Below are positions 37,950 to 45,891 of a stretch of DNA of 64,000 nucleotides, piece after piece (within the stretch, counting starts at the first letter, position 1; each line of letters opens with the position of its first letter). The notes under the pieces are model-generated. The model saw nothing but the letters and a program-made list of their open reading frames with translations, made no database searches and was not told where the DNA came from. The position numbers were made by a program, and so were the translations under genes. The DNA comes from Treponema bryantii (GTDB lineage Bacteria; Spirochaetota; Spirochaetia; Treponematales; Treponemataceae): the NCBI RefSeq assembly GCF_036492245.1, contig NZ_AP025287.1:21104-85103 (forward strand). Direction: 5' to 3'.

Positions 37950-38750
37950 ATGAAAAAGAAGATTATTTTCGCATGTTTTATATTCCTAACTGTATTTTGT
38001 TCTTTCGCTCAGAATATTGAATTTAAATATTATTCCGATTATTCAAAAGGTTTTTCCGGTTATGCGGCCTCAGCTTATCAGTGCAATCTTAAGGATGCGA
38101 ATATAAACGAGGAAGATTTTTTTGATAAGATATCTGAAGTTCTTGATGAAGAAATACCACCTGTTCAGAAACTGACAAAAAAGAATAACTGGCTTTTCCA
38201 AAAATCTCTTAATGAATGGGATTATGAGGTTGGAGAAGTATATCTGGTTTTTTGTATGGAGTCAGAATATTCAAATGAAGCACTCGTATTTTTTGTTGTT
38301 ATTGAAGAAAAGAAAGAATTAAGATGGAAAGCTTATAAAGTAAAAGAGGCTGATGTATATAAAATAGAAGAACTGTTTTCCAATGCCGAACCTATAACTG
38401 CAATACCAACTTCTGAAGAATATGTTTCTGGACAACGTGAAATCTATGACTGGTATACTTCTTTAGGTATTGTCCTTGGGAAAACAAAAGACGGAAACAC
38501 GGTAAGAATTGATGTTGCATTTGCATACCGTAAAGAAGACTCGGCAACTCAAAAAGAGATCAGGGAAAGGACTGTCGAGATAAAAGATTATTTAAGACGG
38601 TTTATTTCGCAGCATGAAGTAAAAGATTTTAGAAATATTAATAACGAAGATAATTTGGAAAAAGAGATTACAGATGGAATAAACGAACTTATTCTTTCAT
38701 CTGGAAGAATAAGGGATGTCGTTTTTCAGCAGAAAGATGTAATTGAATAA
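37950..38750 (+). CDS. Secreted FliL-like domain protein, 266 aa
   Basis: Signal peptide (MKKKIIFACFIFLTVFCSFAQ, cleavage after SFA). The C-terminal 100 residues match FliL: RIDVAFAYRKEDSATQKEI, IKDYLRRFISQHEVKDF, NNEDNLEKEITDGINELIL and GRIRDVVFQQKDVIE. FliL-type domains form rings around the flagellar stator or other membrane machines. This one lacks the N-terminal membrane helix of flagellar FliL and is instead exported as a periplasmic protein. Ribosome site GGAG. Its presence on a plasmid is unusual; the partner is unknown. Confidence 0.7.
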   Translation: MKKKIIFACFIFLTVFCSFAQNIEFKYYSDYSKGFSGYAASAYQCNLKDANINEEDFFDKISEVLDEEIPPVQKLTKKNNWLFQKSLNEWDYEVGEVYLVFCMESEYSNEALVFFVVIEEKKELRWKAYKVKEADVYKIEELFSNAEPITAIPTSEEYVSGQREIYDWYTSLGIVLGKTKDGNTVRIDVAFAYRKEDSATQKEIRERTVEIKDYLRRFISQHEVKDFRNINNEDNLEKEITDGINELILSSGRIRDVVFQQKDVIE

Positions 38751-38883
38751 TGGCTGAAATATTTTCTTTAATCTTATAATTGCAAAAAGAAAAAGAAAAC
38801 ATTATAAATATTAATCGTTTAAAAAAATTAAGAAAATTCTTTTTTTCAAAAGATAATTCATTTACGGAAAAGGATTGGAAGGA

Positions 38884-38970
38884 TTTTTGCGTAGCAAAAA
38901 AACCGCAGCGTAGCGGAGGTTCGAAGCGATAGCGGAGTCCTGGAAAGCCTGTGTGCGGATTTAATCCGCA
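38884..38970. other. Cluster of intergenic hairpins before topB
   Basis: The 345-base gap 38751-39095 contains TTTTTGC-GTA-GCAAAAA (38884-38900), CCGC-AGCGTA-GCGG (38903-38916) and a TGCGGATT/AATCCGCA hairpin (38954-38970) in a GC-richer patch. It ends with the topB promoter at 39054. The patch differs in composition from neighbours and looks like an extragenic repeat; the first hairpin may end the FliL-domain transcript. Confidence 0.45.
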
Positions 38971-39053
38971 ATTCCCATAAAACTTTTCTGAAAAATCTCT
39001 TCATGCAGAAAATCTCCAAAACGAATAATATAAAAGTGTCTACCAAGTAGCGG

Positions 39054-39082
39054 TTGACGGTTGGGAAAAATTAATATATTAT
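39054..39082 (+). promoter_or_regulatory. Promoter of topB, very short leader
   Basis: TTGACG (39054-39059), a 17-base spacer and TATTAT (39077-39082). The ATG is at 39096 with no Shine-Dalgarno, so the leader would be about six bases long. Confidence 0.65.
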
Positions 39083-39095
39083 CGAACCGAAAAAA

Positions 39096-41396
39096 ATGAC
39101 CATCCTGACCGAAAAAAAGTCTGTCGCAGAAAATTACATTAAAGCACTAAACCTCACAAAAAAAGAAAACGCATGGTACGTTTCATCTGACGGAAAAATT
39201 AACTTAACATATGCAGCTGGTCACCTTTACACACTTTTTGACGCTGAAGATTATAACGCTGAAAATAAAAACTGGTATCACAGAAAACTTCCTATAAAAC
39301 CTGAAAAATACCTTTATAAACCAATCGCCACAAAAAAAACGACTAGAACTGAATGTGAAAAAGTTTTAAAAAACGCAGTTAAAAATGGCGAGGAAATTGT
39401 TATTGCAACTGACCCGGACCGTGAAGGAGAAGTTATTGCCCGCCTTATTCTCAGAGCTTGTAAAGCTGATTTTTCAAAAGTGACTCGAATCTGGTGCTGC
39501 GAGGGACTCGACAGGACTCAGATTATTTCGGGCATTAAAAGTAGAAAAATAGACAAGACTTATGATTATCTTGCTCTCCAGGGCGAGTATCAGAAAAAAG
39601 CCGACTGGATGTTCGGAATTAATTTAACGACAGCCTATACTCTTTTAAACAACGATGGTGAAACATATTCTATAGGTCGTGTACAGACTGCGGTTTTGAC
39701 AGAAATCTATAATAGACATAAATCCATTCTTTTATTTATGCCTAAAAGATATTATCTGCTGAAGCTTACAATGGAATCGGGCACCGATTCCTTCCTCATA
39801 AACACTAAAACTCAGAATACTCACTTTGATGATAAGACAGAGTTAGAGAGAATAAAAGCAGAACTTGAAAAAGATAATGAAGTTATAATTTCATCAGTTG
39901 AAAGAGAGCAGAAAAAAGAACTGCCTCCAAAATTGTACGACCTCGCTCAGCTGCAGATAGATGCATATAAAAACTATGACATAGATGTGGACCAATGTCT
40001 TGAAATAGCTCAGACTCTTTATAACGAGAAGGGAAAAATTTCATATCCGAGAACTGACTCTGTAGTTCTCAATGACAGTGATGCTGAGAAAACCCATGAG
40101 CTTTATAAAAAGATAAAGGATACATATAATTTTGAGTTTACTGAGCCGGAAAGAATTAACGCAGCAAACAAGAGGCTTTTTGATTCAAAGGGAGTTACGG
40201 GCCACCACGGAATCATTCCGAGTAACACATATGAAAAAGAAGACTCATTGGACTGGAAGATTTATGACCTTGTTGCTCGCCGTTTCCTTATGTCAGGTAT
40301 GGGTGAGTATGTTAAGGATGAATATAAGGTTTACTACAGTAAGAAAAATCATTCATATGTTTTCAAAAGCGAAGGTTACCAGACGGTAAGACTTGGATGG
40401 AAAGAAGCTGAGTTAGGCTTTGAGGATAAATCTGTTCCTCTTAATAAAAATGTCGGGGAAACAGACAGAATTAAATCAATCGAGATTGTAGAAAAGCTTA
40501 CAGAGCCTCCAAAATATTATACTCAGGCAACTCTGATCAAGTTCATGAGAAATCCGAACAATTCTGATGAAGAGGGAATAAAGCTTTCTTCAATTGGAAC
40601 AGAGGCTACCCAGGCATCGATTATCAAGACTCTTTTTGTAAGGAAGTATATTCATAACGTTGGAAAACATATTGAGATTCTTCCGAAGGGAATAAAAATA
40701 ATCGAGCAGATTATGGACAATTCTGTATTGATGAACAATACCAATGTTGAAACTACTACAAGGTGGGAAAAACTTAATAAGGAGAATCCTTCTTTATTCC
40801 TGGAGAATGTTGAAAAGCTTACTGAAAAATCGATTTCAAATATGAGGGGAAATATGGAAACTGTAATTGCACAGAGGGAAATCGGAATCTGCCCGGCCTG
40901 CGGCGGAAAGATTATGAAGGGAAAGAACGGTTTTTACTGTTCCGGTTATAAAGAGAAAGGCTGCGAGAACAACATCAATTATCATGTTATGGGGCACGAT
41001 ATTGATGAGAACTTTATGAAAGCTTTCCTGGAAAGTAAGAAAACTGATGTTATGAACGGAGTAAAGAAGGATGGTTCACAGGTTCAGTTTTATTTCAGGA
41101 TTGATGAAAACGGAAAGTTTACGATTGTATTTGTCGGAAACAATGAAAAAATCTGTGAATGCCCTAAGTGTGGGAAAGGCATCTTTGAAAAAAAGATGGT
41201 CTATAAATGTGAAAACGCTGACTGCGGCTTTTTCATGTGGAAACAGACTTCGGGAATCAAGTTTGGTCCGGATATGATAAAGACTTTATGTGAAGGGGGT
41301 GAAATAAAGACAGAGCAGACAAAGAAAGATAAAAGCACTGCGAAAGTTACCGTAAGGCTTGATGAAACAAGAGAGAAAATAGAAATAAGTTATTGA
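39096..41396 (+). CDS. topB: DNA topoisomerase III (type IA)
   Basis: A 766-aa type IA topoisomerase: TOPRIM domain (LTEKKSVAENY, ATDPDREGEVIARLI with the DxDxE acidic triad), GEYQKKADWMFGIN, YSIGRVQTAVL, and the active-site motif ISYPRTDS with Y317. The C-terminus has two zinc-ribbon motifs (CPACGGKIM, CPKCGKGIF). TopB decatenates plasmid DNA and is often encoded near conjugation genes. No SD precedes the ATG. Domain order and length are normal. Confidence 0.95.
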   Translation: MTILTEKKSVAENYIKALNLTKKENAWYVSSDGKINLTYAAGHLYTLFDAEDYNAENKNWYHRKLPIKPEKYLYKPIATKKTTRTECEKVLKNAVKNGEEIVIATDPDREGEVIARLILRACKADFSKVTRIWCCEGLDRTQIISGIKSRKIDKTYDYLALQGEYQKKADWMFGINLTTAYTLLNNDGETYSIGRVQTAVLTEIYNRHKSILLFMPKRYYLLKLTMESGTDSFLINTKTQNTHFDDKTELERIKAELEKDNEVIISSVEREQKKELPPKLYDLAQLQIDAYKNYDIDVDQCLEIAQTLYNEKGKISYPRTDSVVLNDSDAEKTHELYKKIKDTYNFEFTEPERINAANKRLFDSKGVTGHHGIIPSNTYEKEDSLDWKIYDLVARRFLMSGMGEYVKDEYKVYYSKKNHSYVFKSEGYQTVRLGWKEAELGFEDKSVPLNKNVGETDRIKSIEIVEKLTEPPKYYTQATLIKFMRNPNNSDEEGIKLSSIGTEATQASIIKTLFVRKYIHNVGKHIEILPKGIKIIEQIMDNSVLMNNTNVETTTRWEKLNKENPSLFLENVEKLTEKSISNMRGNMETVIAQREIGICPACGGKIMKGKNGFYCSGYKEKGCENNINYHVMGHDIDENFMKAFLESKKTDVMNGVKKDGSQVQFYFRIDENGKFTIVFVGNNEKICECPKCGKGIFEKKMVYKCENADCGFFMWKQTSGIKFGPDMIKTLCEGGEIKTEQTKKDKSTAKVTVRLDETREKIEISY

Positions 41397-41424
41397 TTAA
41401 AAAAGTAAAAAGGAAAGGAAAAAA

Positions 41425-41787
41425 ATGGAACACGTGGTACATTTTGAACAGGAGAGAATTAACGTTGAGCTGTACATGGAAAAACTTCTGGATGTAAAAG
41501 AAGAATGCGAGTACGGTTCTGAAAAAAGAAGAAAGCTTATAGGGGATGGAGTAAGGCTTGTTAGAACTCTTATTGCAAAAGTGTACGAGGAAGGAATAAA
41601 AGACGGTCGTACAAGTGAAAAGGTAGATGTTGTAAGTCTTCTAGCCAGAATGACAAAAAATCTTAATGATCAGATTGTCTTGAATTTTCTGAAGGAAGAC
41701 AACGAGGAAGACACTGTAAAGTGTTTTGATGTTCTGCTTGATAATTATGAGAAAGTAAGAAATGACCAGGATAATCAGGTGGCTTAA
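41425..41787 (+). CDS. Hypothetical helical protein, 120 aa
   Basis: A charged, mostly helical soluble protein (ERINVELYMEKLLDVKEECEYGSEKRRKLI). No known motif. It follows topB by 28 bases with an AGGAAAGG site, so it is probably co-transcribed. A 40-aa membrane peptide gene follows after 7 bases. Confidence 0.55.
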   Translation: MEHVVHFEQERINVELYMEKLLDVKEECEYGSEKRRKLIGDGVRLVRTLIAKVYEEGIKDGRTSEKVDVVSLLARMTKNLNDQIVLNFLKEDNEEDTVKCFDVLLDNYEKVRNDQDNQVA

Positions 41788-41794
41788 AAACCAT

Positions 41795-41917
41795 ATGGCG
41801 GACCAGTGTTTTTTAGAGAACATTGATCTTGCCAGAAAGCTTGTAAAGATTGCATTTGTTGTAGTGTTCGTGGGAATCCTTGCATCTTATGTAGTTTTGA
41901 AAAATGTCATTGACTAA
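41795..41917 (+). CDS. Single-span membrane mini-protein, 40 aa
   Basis: MADQCFLENIDLARK followed by one hydrophobic helix (about 17-36) and ending KNVID. A ribosome site AGGTGG lies upstream and the start is 7 bases after the previous stop. The end of the gene overlaps the -35 box of the second rep promoter (41910). Small, but translational coupling and the clear membrane segment support it. Confidence 0.5.
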   Translation: MADQCFLENIDLARKLVKIAFVVVFVGILASYVVLKNVID

Positions 41918-41938
41918 TTAAAAAGAAGAAGATAATAT
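41910..41938 (+). promoter_or_regulatory. Promoter of the second rep gene
   Basis: TTGACT (41910-41915), a 17-base spacer and TAATAT (41933-41938). The TGTCATTGAC around the -35 box matches the comM and parA promoters. No iteron lies in this promoter, unlike repA 1. Confidence 0.65.
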
Positions 41939-41977
41939 TAACGTATTGAATACAAATTTATAAACAAAAGGTAATTT

Positions 41978-42904
41978 ATGAAAAAAGAGTTAGAGAAAAA
42001 GGATAAGTTATCTTTATCTTATCTTCCGAGTGCCTTTATAACGGCAAGTCTTCCTTTAAGGGATATAAAGAGTAATGTCTTTACAAGGAAGTACAACAAT
42101 ATATCAATGGTCATAACAGGATCTTCCAAAGTTCCTTACGGTTCTTACGGAAGACTTGTTTTGAGCCTTTTGACTACTCATGCGGTTGTAGACAGAAAAT
42201 CAGAAAACGGAACTGTTGAAATCTATTTTGACCGTGAAAAAGATTTTCTGAACGAGCTTCAGGCTCCGGCCTCCAGAGCAGAAAAGTTCCGTGAGCAGCT
42301 GCAGGCGTTTTCTACATCGTCATTTTTATATCAGGCAAAAATAACAAAGGACTTCAATAAAAAAGAAATCTTTGAGGATGTTGAGACAAAAGACAGTAAA
42401 CTCAAAGTTTCTTTATATAATTCGGGAAATATACCGTTCATCAAAAATCTTCAGTATATGTCAGTTGAAAACGAGGATGTTAATGCTGACAAGAAAAGAA
42501 GAAATTTTAAGATTATACTCAGTGCCGATTTTGTAAACCTCTGTTCTGAGCATTCTGTTCCGATTAATTATTCAACTTACAGTTCTATTAAGAACGCTAC
42601 CGGAAAAGATATGTATGCCTGGTTTGTTTACAGAAACAATTTTCTCAAAGATAACGAGCCCATCTTTATTCCGAAGGAAAAGTTTGTAGAACAGTTCATG
42701 CCGGTAAAGAACATGGAAAATTATGCAGTAATGCTTAATACAAACTTTCAGTATCTTAAAGAACGTATCAGTGAGATTAAACAGTATTATCCTGAGCTTA
42801 ATGTAGTTGTAGCGAAGGAAGGGGCTGGAATCATTTTATTCAAGAGTCCTAATCAGATCACTGAAAGCGATAAGAGATACATACTTATTACGGGCGGTAA
42901 ATAA
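41978..42904 (+). CDS. RepA-type plasmid replication initiator 2
   Basis: A 308-aa paralogue of the initiator at 35409 with the same landmarks: YLPSAFITASLPLRDI, RKYNNISMVITG, VPYGSYGRLVLSLLTTHAV, SVPINYSTYSSIKNATGKDMYAWFVYR. Two initiators from the same family about 6 kb apart suggest plasmid fusion or duplication, or division of labour between the two iteron types. No iterons lie next to this gene; it sits among plus-strand backbone genes. Confidence 0.88.
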   Translation: MKKELEKKDKLSLSYLPSAFITASLPLRDIKSNVFTRKYNNISMVITGSSKVPYGSYGRLVLSLLTTHAVVDRKSENGTVEIYFDREKDFLNELQAPASRAEKFREQLQAFSTSSFLYQAKITKDFNKKEIFEDVETKDSKLKVSLYNSGNIPFIKNLQYMSVENEDVNADKKRRNFKIILSADFVNLCSEHSVPINYSTYSSIKNATGKDMYAWFVYRNNFLKDNEPIFIPKEKFVEQFMPVKNMENYAVMLNTNFQYLKERISEIKQYYPELNVVVAKEGAGIILFKSPNQITESDKRYILITGGK

Positions 42905-42945
42905 TAGTTACATATACTATATGCGACTGATACGAGGTAGACAAA

Positions 42946-43278
42946 ATGGACAATAATATATTAGATGTTAAATATTCGAAGGAAACTTTTAATTTTCTGA
43001 TGCAGGTCTTGAACTATGTTTTTGAAAGGGAAAAGAACGCTGCATCTAAAGATTCAATATTCAATTTAATGAATAAGATCAAGGCAAGCCACAATTGGGA
43101 AATTGCAGATACTATAAGTGTAGTTCTTACGCTGGATGCCGTTGATTTTTCAATCATTAATTACTGCTATGAAAGCTTACTCTATGACTCGATGGAAGCC
43201 AAAATGGGTAAGTATGGTTGCGGTGATTATTTTACGATTTATTACGAGGAAGACAAACTAAGGAGAGACAACAGGTAA
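42946..43278 (+). CDS. Hypothetical protein, 110 aa
   Basis: A soluble acidic protein (NILDVKYSKETFNFLMQVLNYVFEREKNAASK). It overlaps the next gene by one base and has GAGG as ribosome site. No family recognised. Confidence 0.55.
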   Translation: MDNNILDVKYSKETFNFLMQVLNYVFEREKNAASKDSIFNLMNKIKASHNWEIADTISVVLTLDAVDFSIINYCYESLLYDSMEAKMGKYGCGDYFTIYYEEDKLRRDNR

Positions 43279-43538
43279 TGTACTATGACAGAATCGAATC
43301 GGGCGAAGGGGTTTATATTTCATGCGGAAACTATAAAACTTTTGACCTTGCAAAAAGGGCTTGTGATTTCGGAAATAAAGTATATATCAGAAAAATATTT
43401 GAAGACAAGGGAGAGGAAGTGGTTACTTCCTGGCGTCTTGTGAAAAATAAAACACAGTCATTTTGTATGTGCCATAGGGTGGATGAAAAAATGAATGAAA
43501 AGCTTTCTGATGCATGGACAAAGGCAATGTACGGGTAG
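43278..43538 (+). CDS. Hypothetical protein, 86 aa
   Basis: A small protein with paired Cys (FCMCHRVDEKMN) and a basic segment. It is encoded in a chain of coupled genes (one-base overlap with the previous gene). It might bind zinc through the CxCH motif, but no family was recognised. Confidence 0.55.
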   Translation: MYYDRIESGEGVYISCGNYKTFDLAKRACDFGNKVYIRKIFEDKGEEVVTSWRLVKNKTQSFCMCHRVDEKMNEKLSDAWTKAMYG

Positions 43539-43543
43539 GTTTT

Positions 43544-43825
43544 ATGGGATATGAGATAATGCTTGTAGTGCCTGTGATGGTATTCTTCATAAGGTTTTTT
43601 ATAAAGAATACCGAGCGTGTATGGCTTAAGTTTGTACATCTTGGACTTGGGATTCTTGCCCTCTACCTTTTCTGTTTTGTATATCCGGCTCCTTTAGGGT
43701 ATGTACCGTATAAACCTTATGTATACTGGAAAGGTGGAAATAAAAAGGGAGAGCTTAGCTATAAATATAAAAACTTTAAGAAGAAGATGCTGCGTAAAGT
43801 TGGAATCGAGTTAGTGGAGAAATAG
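43544..43825 (+). CDS. Small membrane protein, 93 aa
   Basis: Start at the ATG at 43544 (MGYEIMLVVPVM) after GTAGG. Two hydrophobic segments (about 4-18 and 30-46) precede a basic soluble tail (KKGELSYKYKNFKKKMLRKV). It is probably an inner-membrane protein near the T4SS. No family recognised. Confidence 0.6.
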   Translation: MGYEIMLVVPVMVFFIRFFIKNTERVWLKFVHLGLGILALYLFCFVYPAPLGYVPYKPYVYWKGGNKKGELSYKYKNFKKKMLRKVGIELVEK

Positions 43826-43828
43826 GAA

Positions 43829-44155
43829 ATGGAAGAAATAGTTTTCAAGGCATTTGTAATAATACTTACGATATATTTAATGTTTGGTTTTATTCTGAAT
43901 AAAATCTGTGAGCTTAAGAATGACAGATGGCATAATTTTTCTTATAAAAAACCGGATGAAGAAAAGGAGTATCTGATCTGTCTTAAAAACCAGAAGATGA
44001 AAGTCAGTACTTACAATCTTAAAAACCTTTGTTTTGAGCAGAAAGATGTTGTTGCCTGGAGAGAACTTCCGGAAGGAAATGAGGTTGTTTCGAAGATGAT
44101 GAAAAATCCGGCCGGATATTTAATTGGTAAGAAGAAGGATATTAATGTTCAGTAA
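43829..44155 (+). CDS. Membrane protein with DUF551-like segment, 108 aa
   Basis: One N-terminal membrane helix (about 5-25). The rest resembles DUF551: WHNFSYKKPDEEKEYLICL then YNLKNLCFEQKDVVAWRELPEG. DUF551-like domains are common in phage and plasmid accessory proteins. The anchor is unusual. The next gene overlaps its end by 11 bases. Confidence 0.6.
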   Translation: MEEIVFKAFVIILTIYLMFGFILNKICELKNDRWHNFSYKKPDEEKEYLICLKNQKMKVSTYNLKNLCFEQKDVVAWRELPEGNEVVSKMMKNPAGYLIGKKKDINVQ

Positions 44156-44426
44156 AAAAGTTGTGATATTCATAGACGGAAAGAAAAAAGTTTTTTTCTC
44201 AGAAATTATGAAGTTCATTGAAACAAGTGTAGTTATTCCGTATTCTTTGAAGGAAAGGATAAAGGAACAGATTCTGAAATCTTACAGAAAAGATAAGACT
44301 TACGGACAGATTATAAAGCTTGATAAAAAATGTGCGAAAGTTTTTTACGCAGCATACGCTAACGTAACTGGTAAACCTGTAAACGATTATTCTTTTTTAT
44401 ATGAATATGATAATGTAAACTTATAG
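44145..44426 (+). CDS. Hypothetical protein, 93 aa
   Basis: Start at the ATG at 44145, inside the previous gene (ATGTTCAGTAA), with AAGGAT upstream. Basic soluble protein (SKKVVIFIDGKKKVFFSEI, KERIKEQILKSYRKD). Coupled to the upstream gene. No family recognised. Confidence 0.55.
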   Translation: MFSKKVVIFIDGKKKVFFSEIMKFIETSVVIPYSLKERIKEQILKSYRKDKTYGQIIKLDKKCAKVFYAAYANVTGKPVNDYSFLYEYDNVNL

Positions 44427-44441
44427 AAAAGGAGTTTGCCC

Positions 44442-44717
44442 ATGAAAAAACACACTGAAAGCTATATTGATAGTTCAATAAAAGATCCCGATGGCCTTCC
44501 TTCTAATGTTCAGGGGATTCTTGATGATTTGAGACAGTATGATAAAGAAGGGAACGGAATCGGCTATACAGACAGGCTTGATGATTTATGGGTTATTGTA
44601 AAGAACGCAATGGCTTCGAATGCTATGAGTCAGTGGGCTTGGGATGTAATTGTTCAAAAGTATTGGACTCATGCTGATATTGTTTACAAAAAGGAAATAG
44701 AAAGTGGAAATATATAA
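44442..44717 (+). CDS. Hypothetical protein upstream of the kinase, 91 aa
   Basis: Start at the ATG at 44442 with AAGGAG seven bases away. An acidic soluble protein (SIKDPDGLPSNVQGILDDLRQYDKEGNGIG, then AWDVIVQKYWTHADIVYKKEI). It overlaps the kinase gene by 14 bases, which points to stoichiometric co-expression, for example a partner or inhibitor of the kinase (inference). It is not a HipB-like HTH. Confidence 0.55.
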   Translation: MKKHTESYIDSSIKDPDGLPSNVQGILDDLRQYDKEGNGIGYTDRLDDLWVIVKNAMASNAMSQWAWDVIVQKYWTHADIVYKKEIESGNI

Positions 44718-45705
44718 TCTTGATAATTGTGCTTATAGTGTGAAAAATGGAACTTTTGGGGGTAATTCCGGCGATAAGGAAGGAATACTGTTCAATGGAG
44801 ATTCATGGATTGTAAAATACCCGAAAAAGGGAACTGGATTAAAAGATGTTCAGATGTCTTATACACAGTCTCCTTTATCAGAATATCTTGGAAGTCATGT
44901 TTATCAGATTTTAGGTTATCCGGTACATGAAACAATACTTGGCATCCGTAATAATCATTTAGTTGTTGGATGTAAAGATTTATGTTCTAAAGGTGAGACC
45001 CTTATTGAATTCCGACAGCTTAAAAATGCATATAATCAGACATTAAGTGAAAAACTTGATATGAGTTTATCTCCAACAGGTGATAGGCATTTTACAAATT
45101 TTAACGAGATTGCAATACATTTAAAATATAATCCTCTGCTTAGAAACGTAAAAGGGCTTAATGAAAGATTTTGGGACTGTATTGTTATAGATGGTCTTAT
45201 TAATAACAATGACCGTAATAGCGGAAACTGGGGAATTATAAGAAGTGAAAAAGAAGATCGTGTTTGTCCGGTTTTTGATAACGGAGCGTCTTTTTCTCCT
45301 AATGTACCTGAATACAGAATTGCAGCTAAATTGATTGACCAGAATAAGTTTATAAAATCTGCTTGCGATGGAGTTACAGCATATTCTCTTGATGGAAAAA
45401 ATAATGCAAGATTTGTTGATTTAATCAAGCTTGATATAGAGCCGTTGAAGAAAGCAATTGAGAAAAATGTTCCTCTTATCACGGAAAAGATGCCTGAGAT
45501 TCAGAAAATGATTACTGAGATTCCAGAGTCTTTTGAGGGGTATACAGTTATGACTAAAGAACGGAAGGAAGCTTATAAGAAAGAACTTGCTGCAAGAACA
45601 CAGTTTATTCTTGTTCCTCAGTATGAAAAAAATCATACGACTGTAAGTGAAAGAACGACAGATGTACAGTATGAAGTTTCCAAAGGCCGTAAGGGAAGGA
45701 GATAA
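44704..45705 (+). CDS. HipA/CtkA-type Ser/Thr kinase with GRKGRR tail
   Basis: Starts at GTG 44704 with AAGGAAA upstream. A 333-aa HipA-fold kinase: Gly-rich loop (GGNSGDKEG), ATP lysine in WIVKYPK (K38), catalytic NNNDRNSGNWG with D170, and Mg-binding FDNGASF with D192. The compact architecture is like CtkA of Helicobacter pylori, which is encoded in a type IV secretion island and acts on host cells. The last residues, EVSKGRKGRR, form the basic tail shared with ArdC and others here and are outside the kinase domain, so export through the T4SS is plausible. Confidence 0.85.
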   Translation: MEIYNLDNCAYSVKNGTFGGNSGDKEGILFNGDSWIVKYPKKGTGLKDVQMSYTQSPLSEYLGSHVYQILGYPVHETILGIRNNHLVVGCKDLCSKGETLIEFRQLKNAYNQTLSEKLDMSLSPTGDRHFTNFNEIAIHLKYNPLLRNVKGLNERFWDCIVIDGLINNNDRNSGNWGIIRSEKEDRVCPVFDNGASFSPNVPEYRIAAKLIDQNKFIKSACDGVTAYSLDGKNNARFVDLIKLDIEPLKKAIEKNVPLITEKMPEIQKMITEIPESFEGYTVMTKERKEAYKKELAARTQFILVPQYEKNHTTVSERTTDVQYEVSKGRKGRR

Positions 45706-45891
45706 ATGAAGAATTCAGTAATACCGGAAAAATTAACTGTAATTGATTATTTTGCAGTTAATATATTCAATTCACTTATGAATAATGCTGGTTACCAGGT
45801 AATTGATAAAAAATCTATAATAAAAGAATCATATGAGCTTGCAGCATATATGACAGAATTAAAAAACAAGGGGGAAAATAAAAATGAATAA
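45706..45891 (+). CDS. Small hypothetical protein, 61 aa
   Basis: Starts directly after the kinase stop (TAAATG) with AAGGAG in the kinase's last codons, so it is co-translated. Soluble: LTVIDYFAVNIFNSLMNNAGYQ then ESYELAAYMTELKNKGE. The next gene overlaps its end. No family recognised. Confidence 0.55.
   Translation: MKNSVIPEKLTVIDYFAVNIFNSLMNNAGYQVIDKKSIIKESYELAAYMTELKNKGENKNE

Noticed and set aside
45036..45482. Long minus-strand ORF opposite the kinase, and similar antisense ORFs elsewhere
   Set aside because: They lie opposite strongly supported genes, lack ribosome sites and have compositions typical of reversed reading frames.
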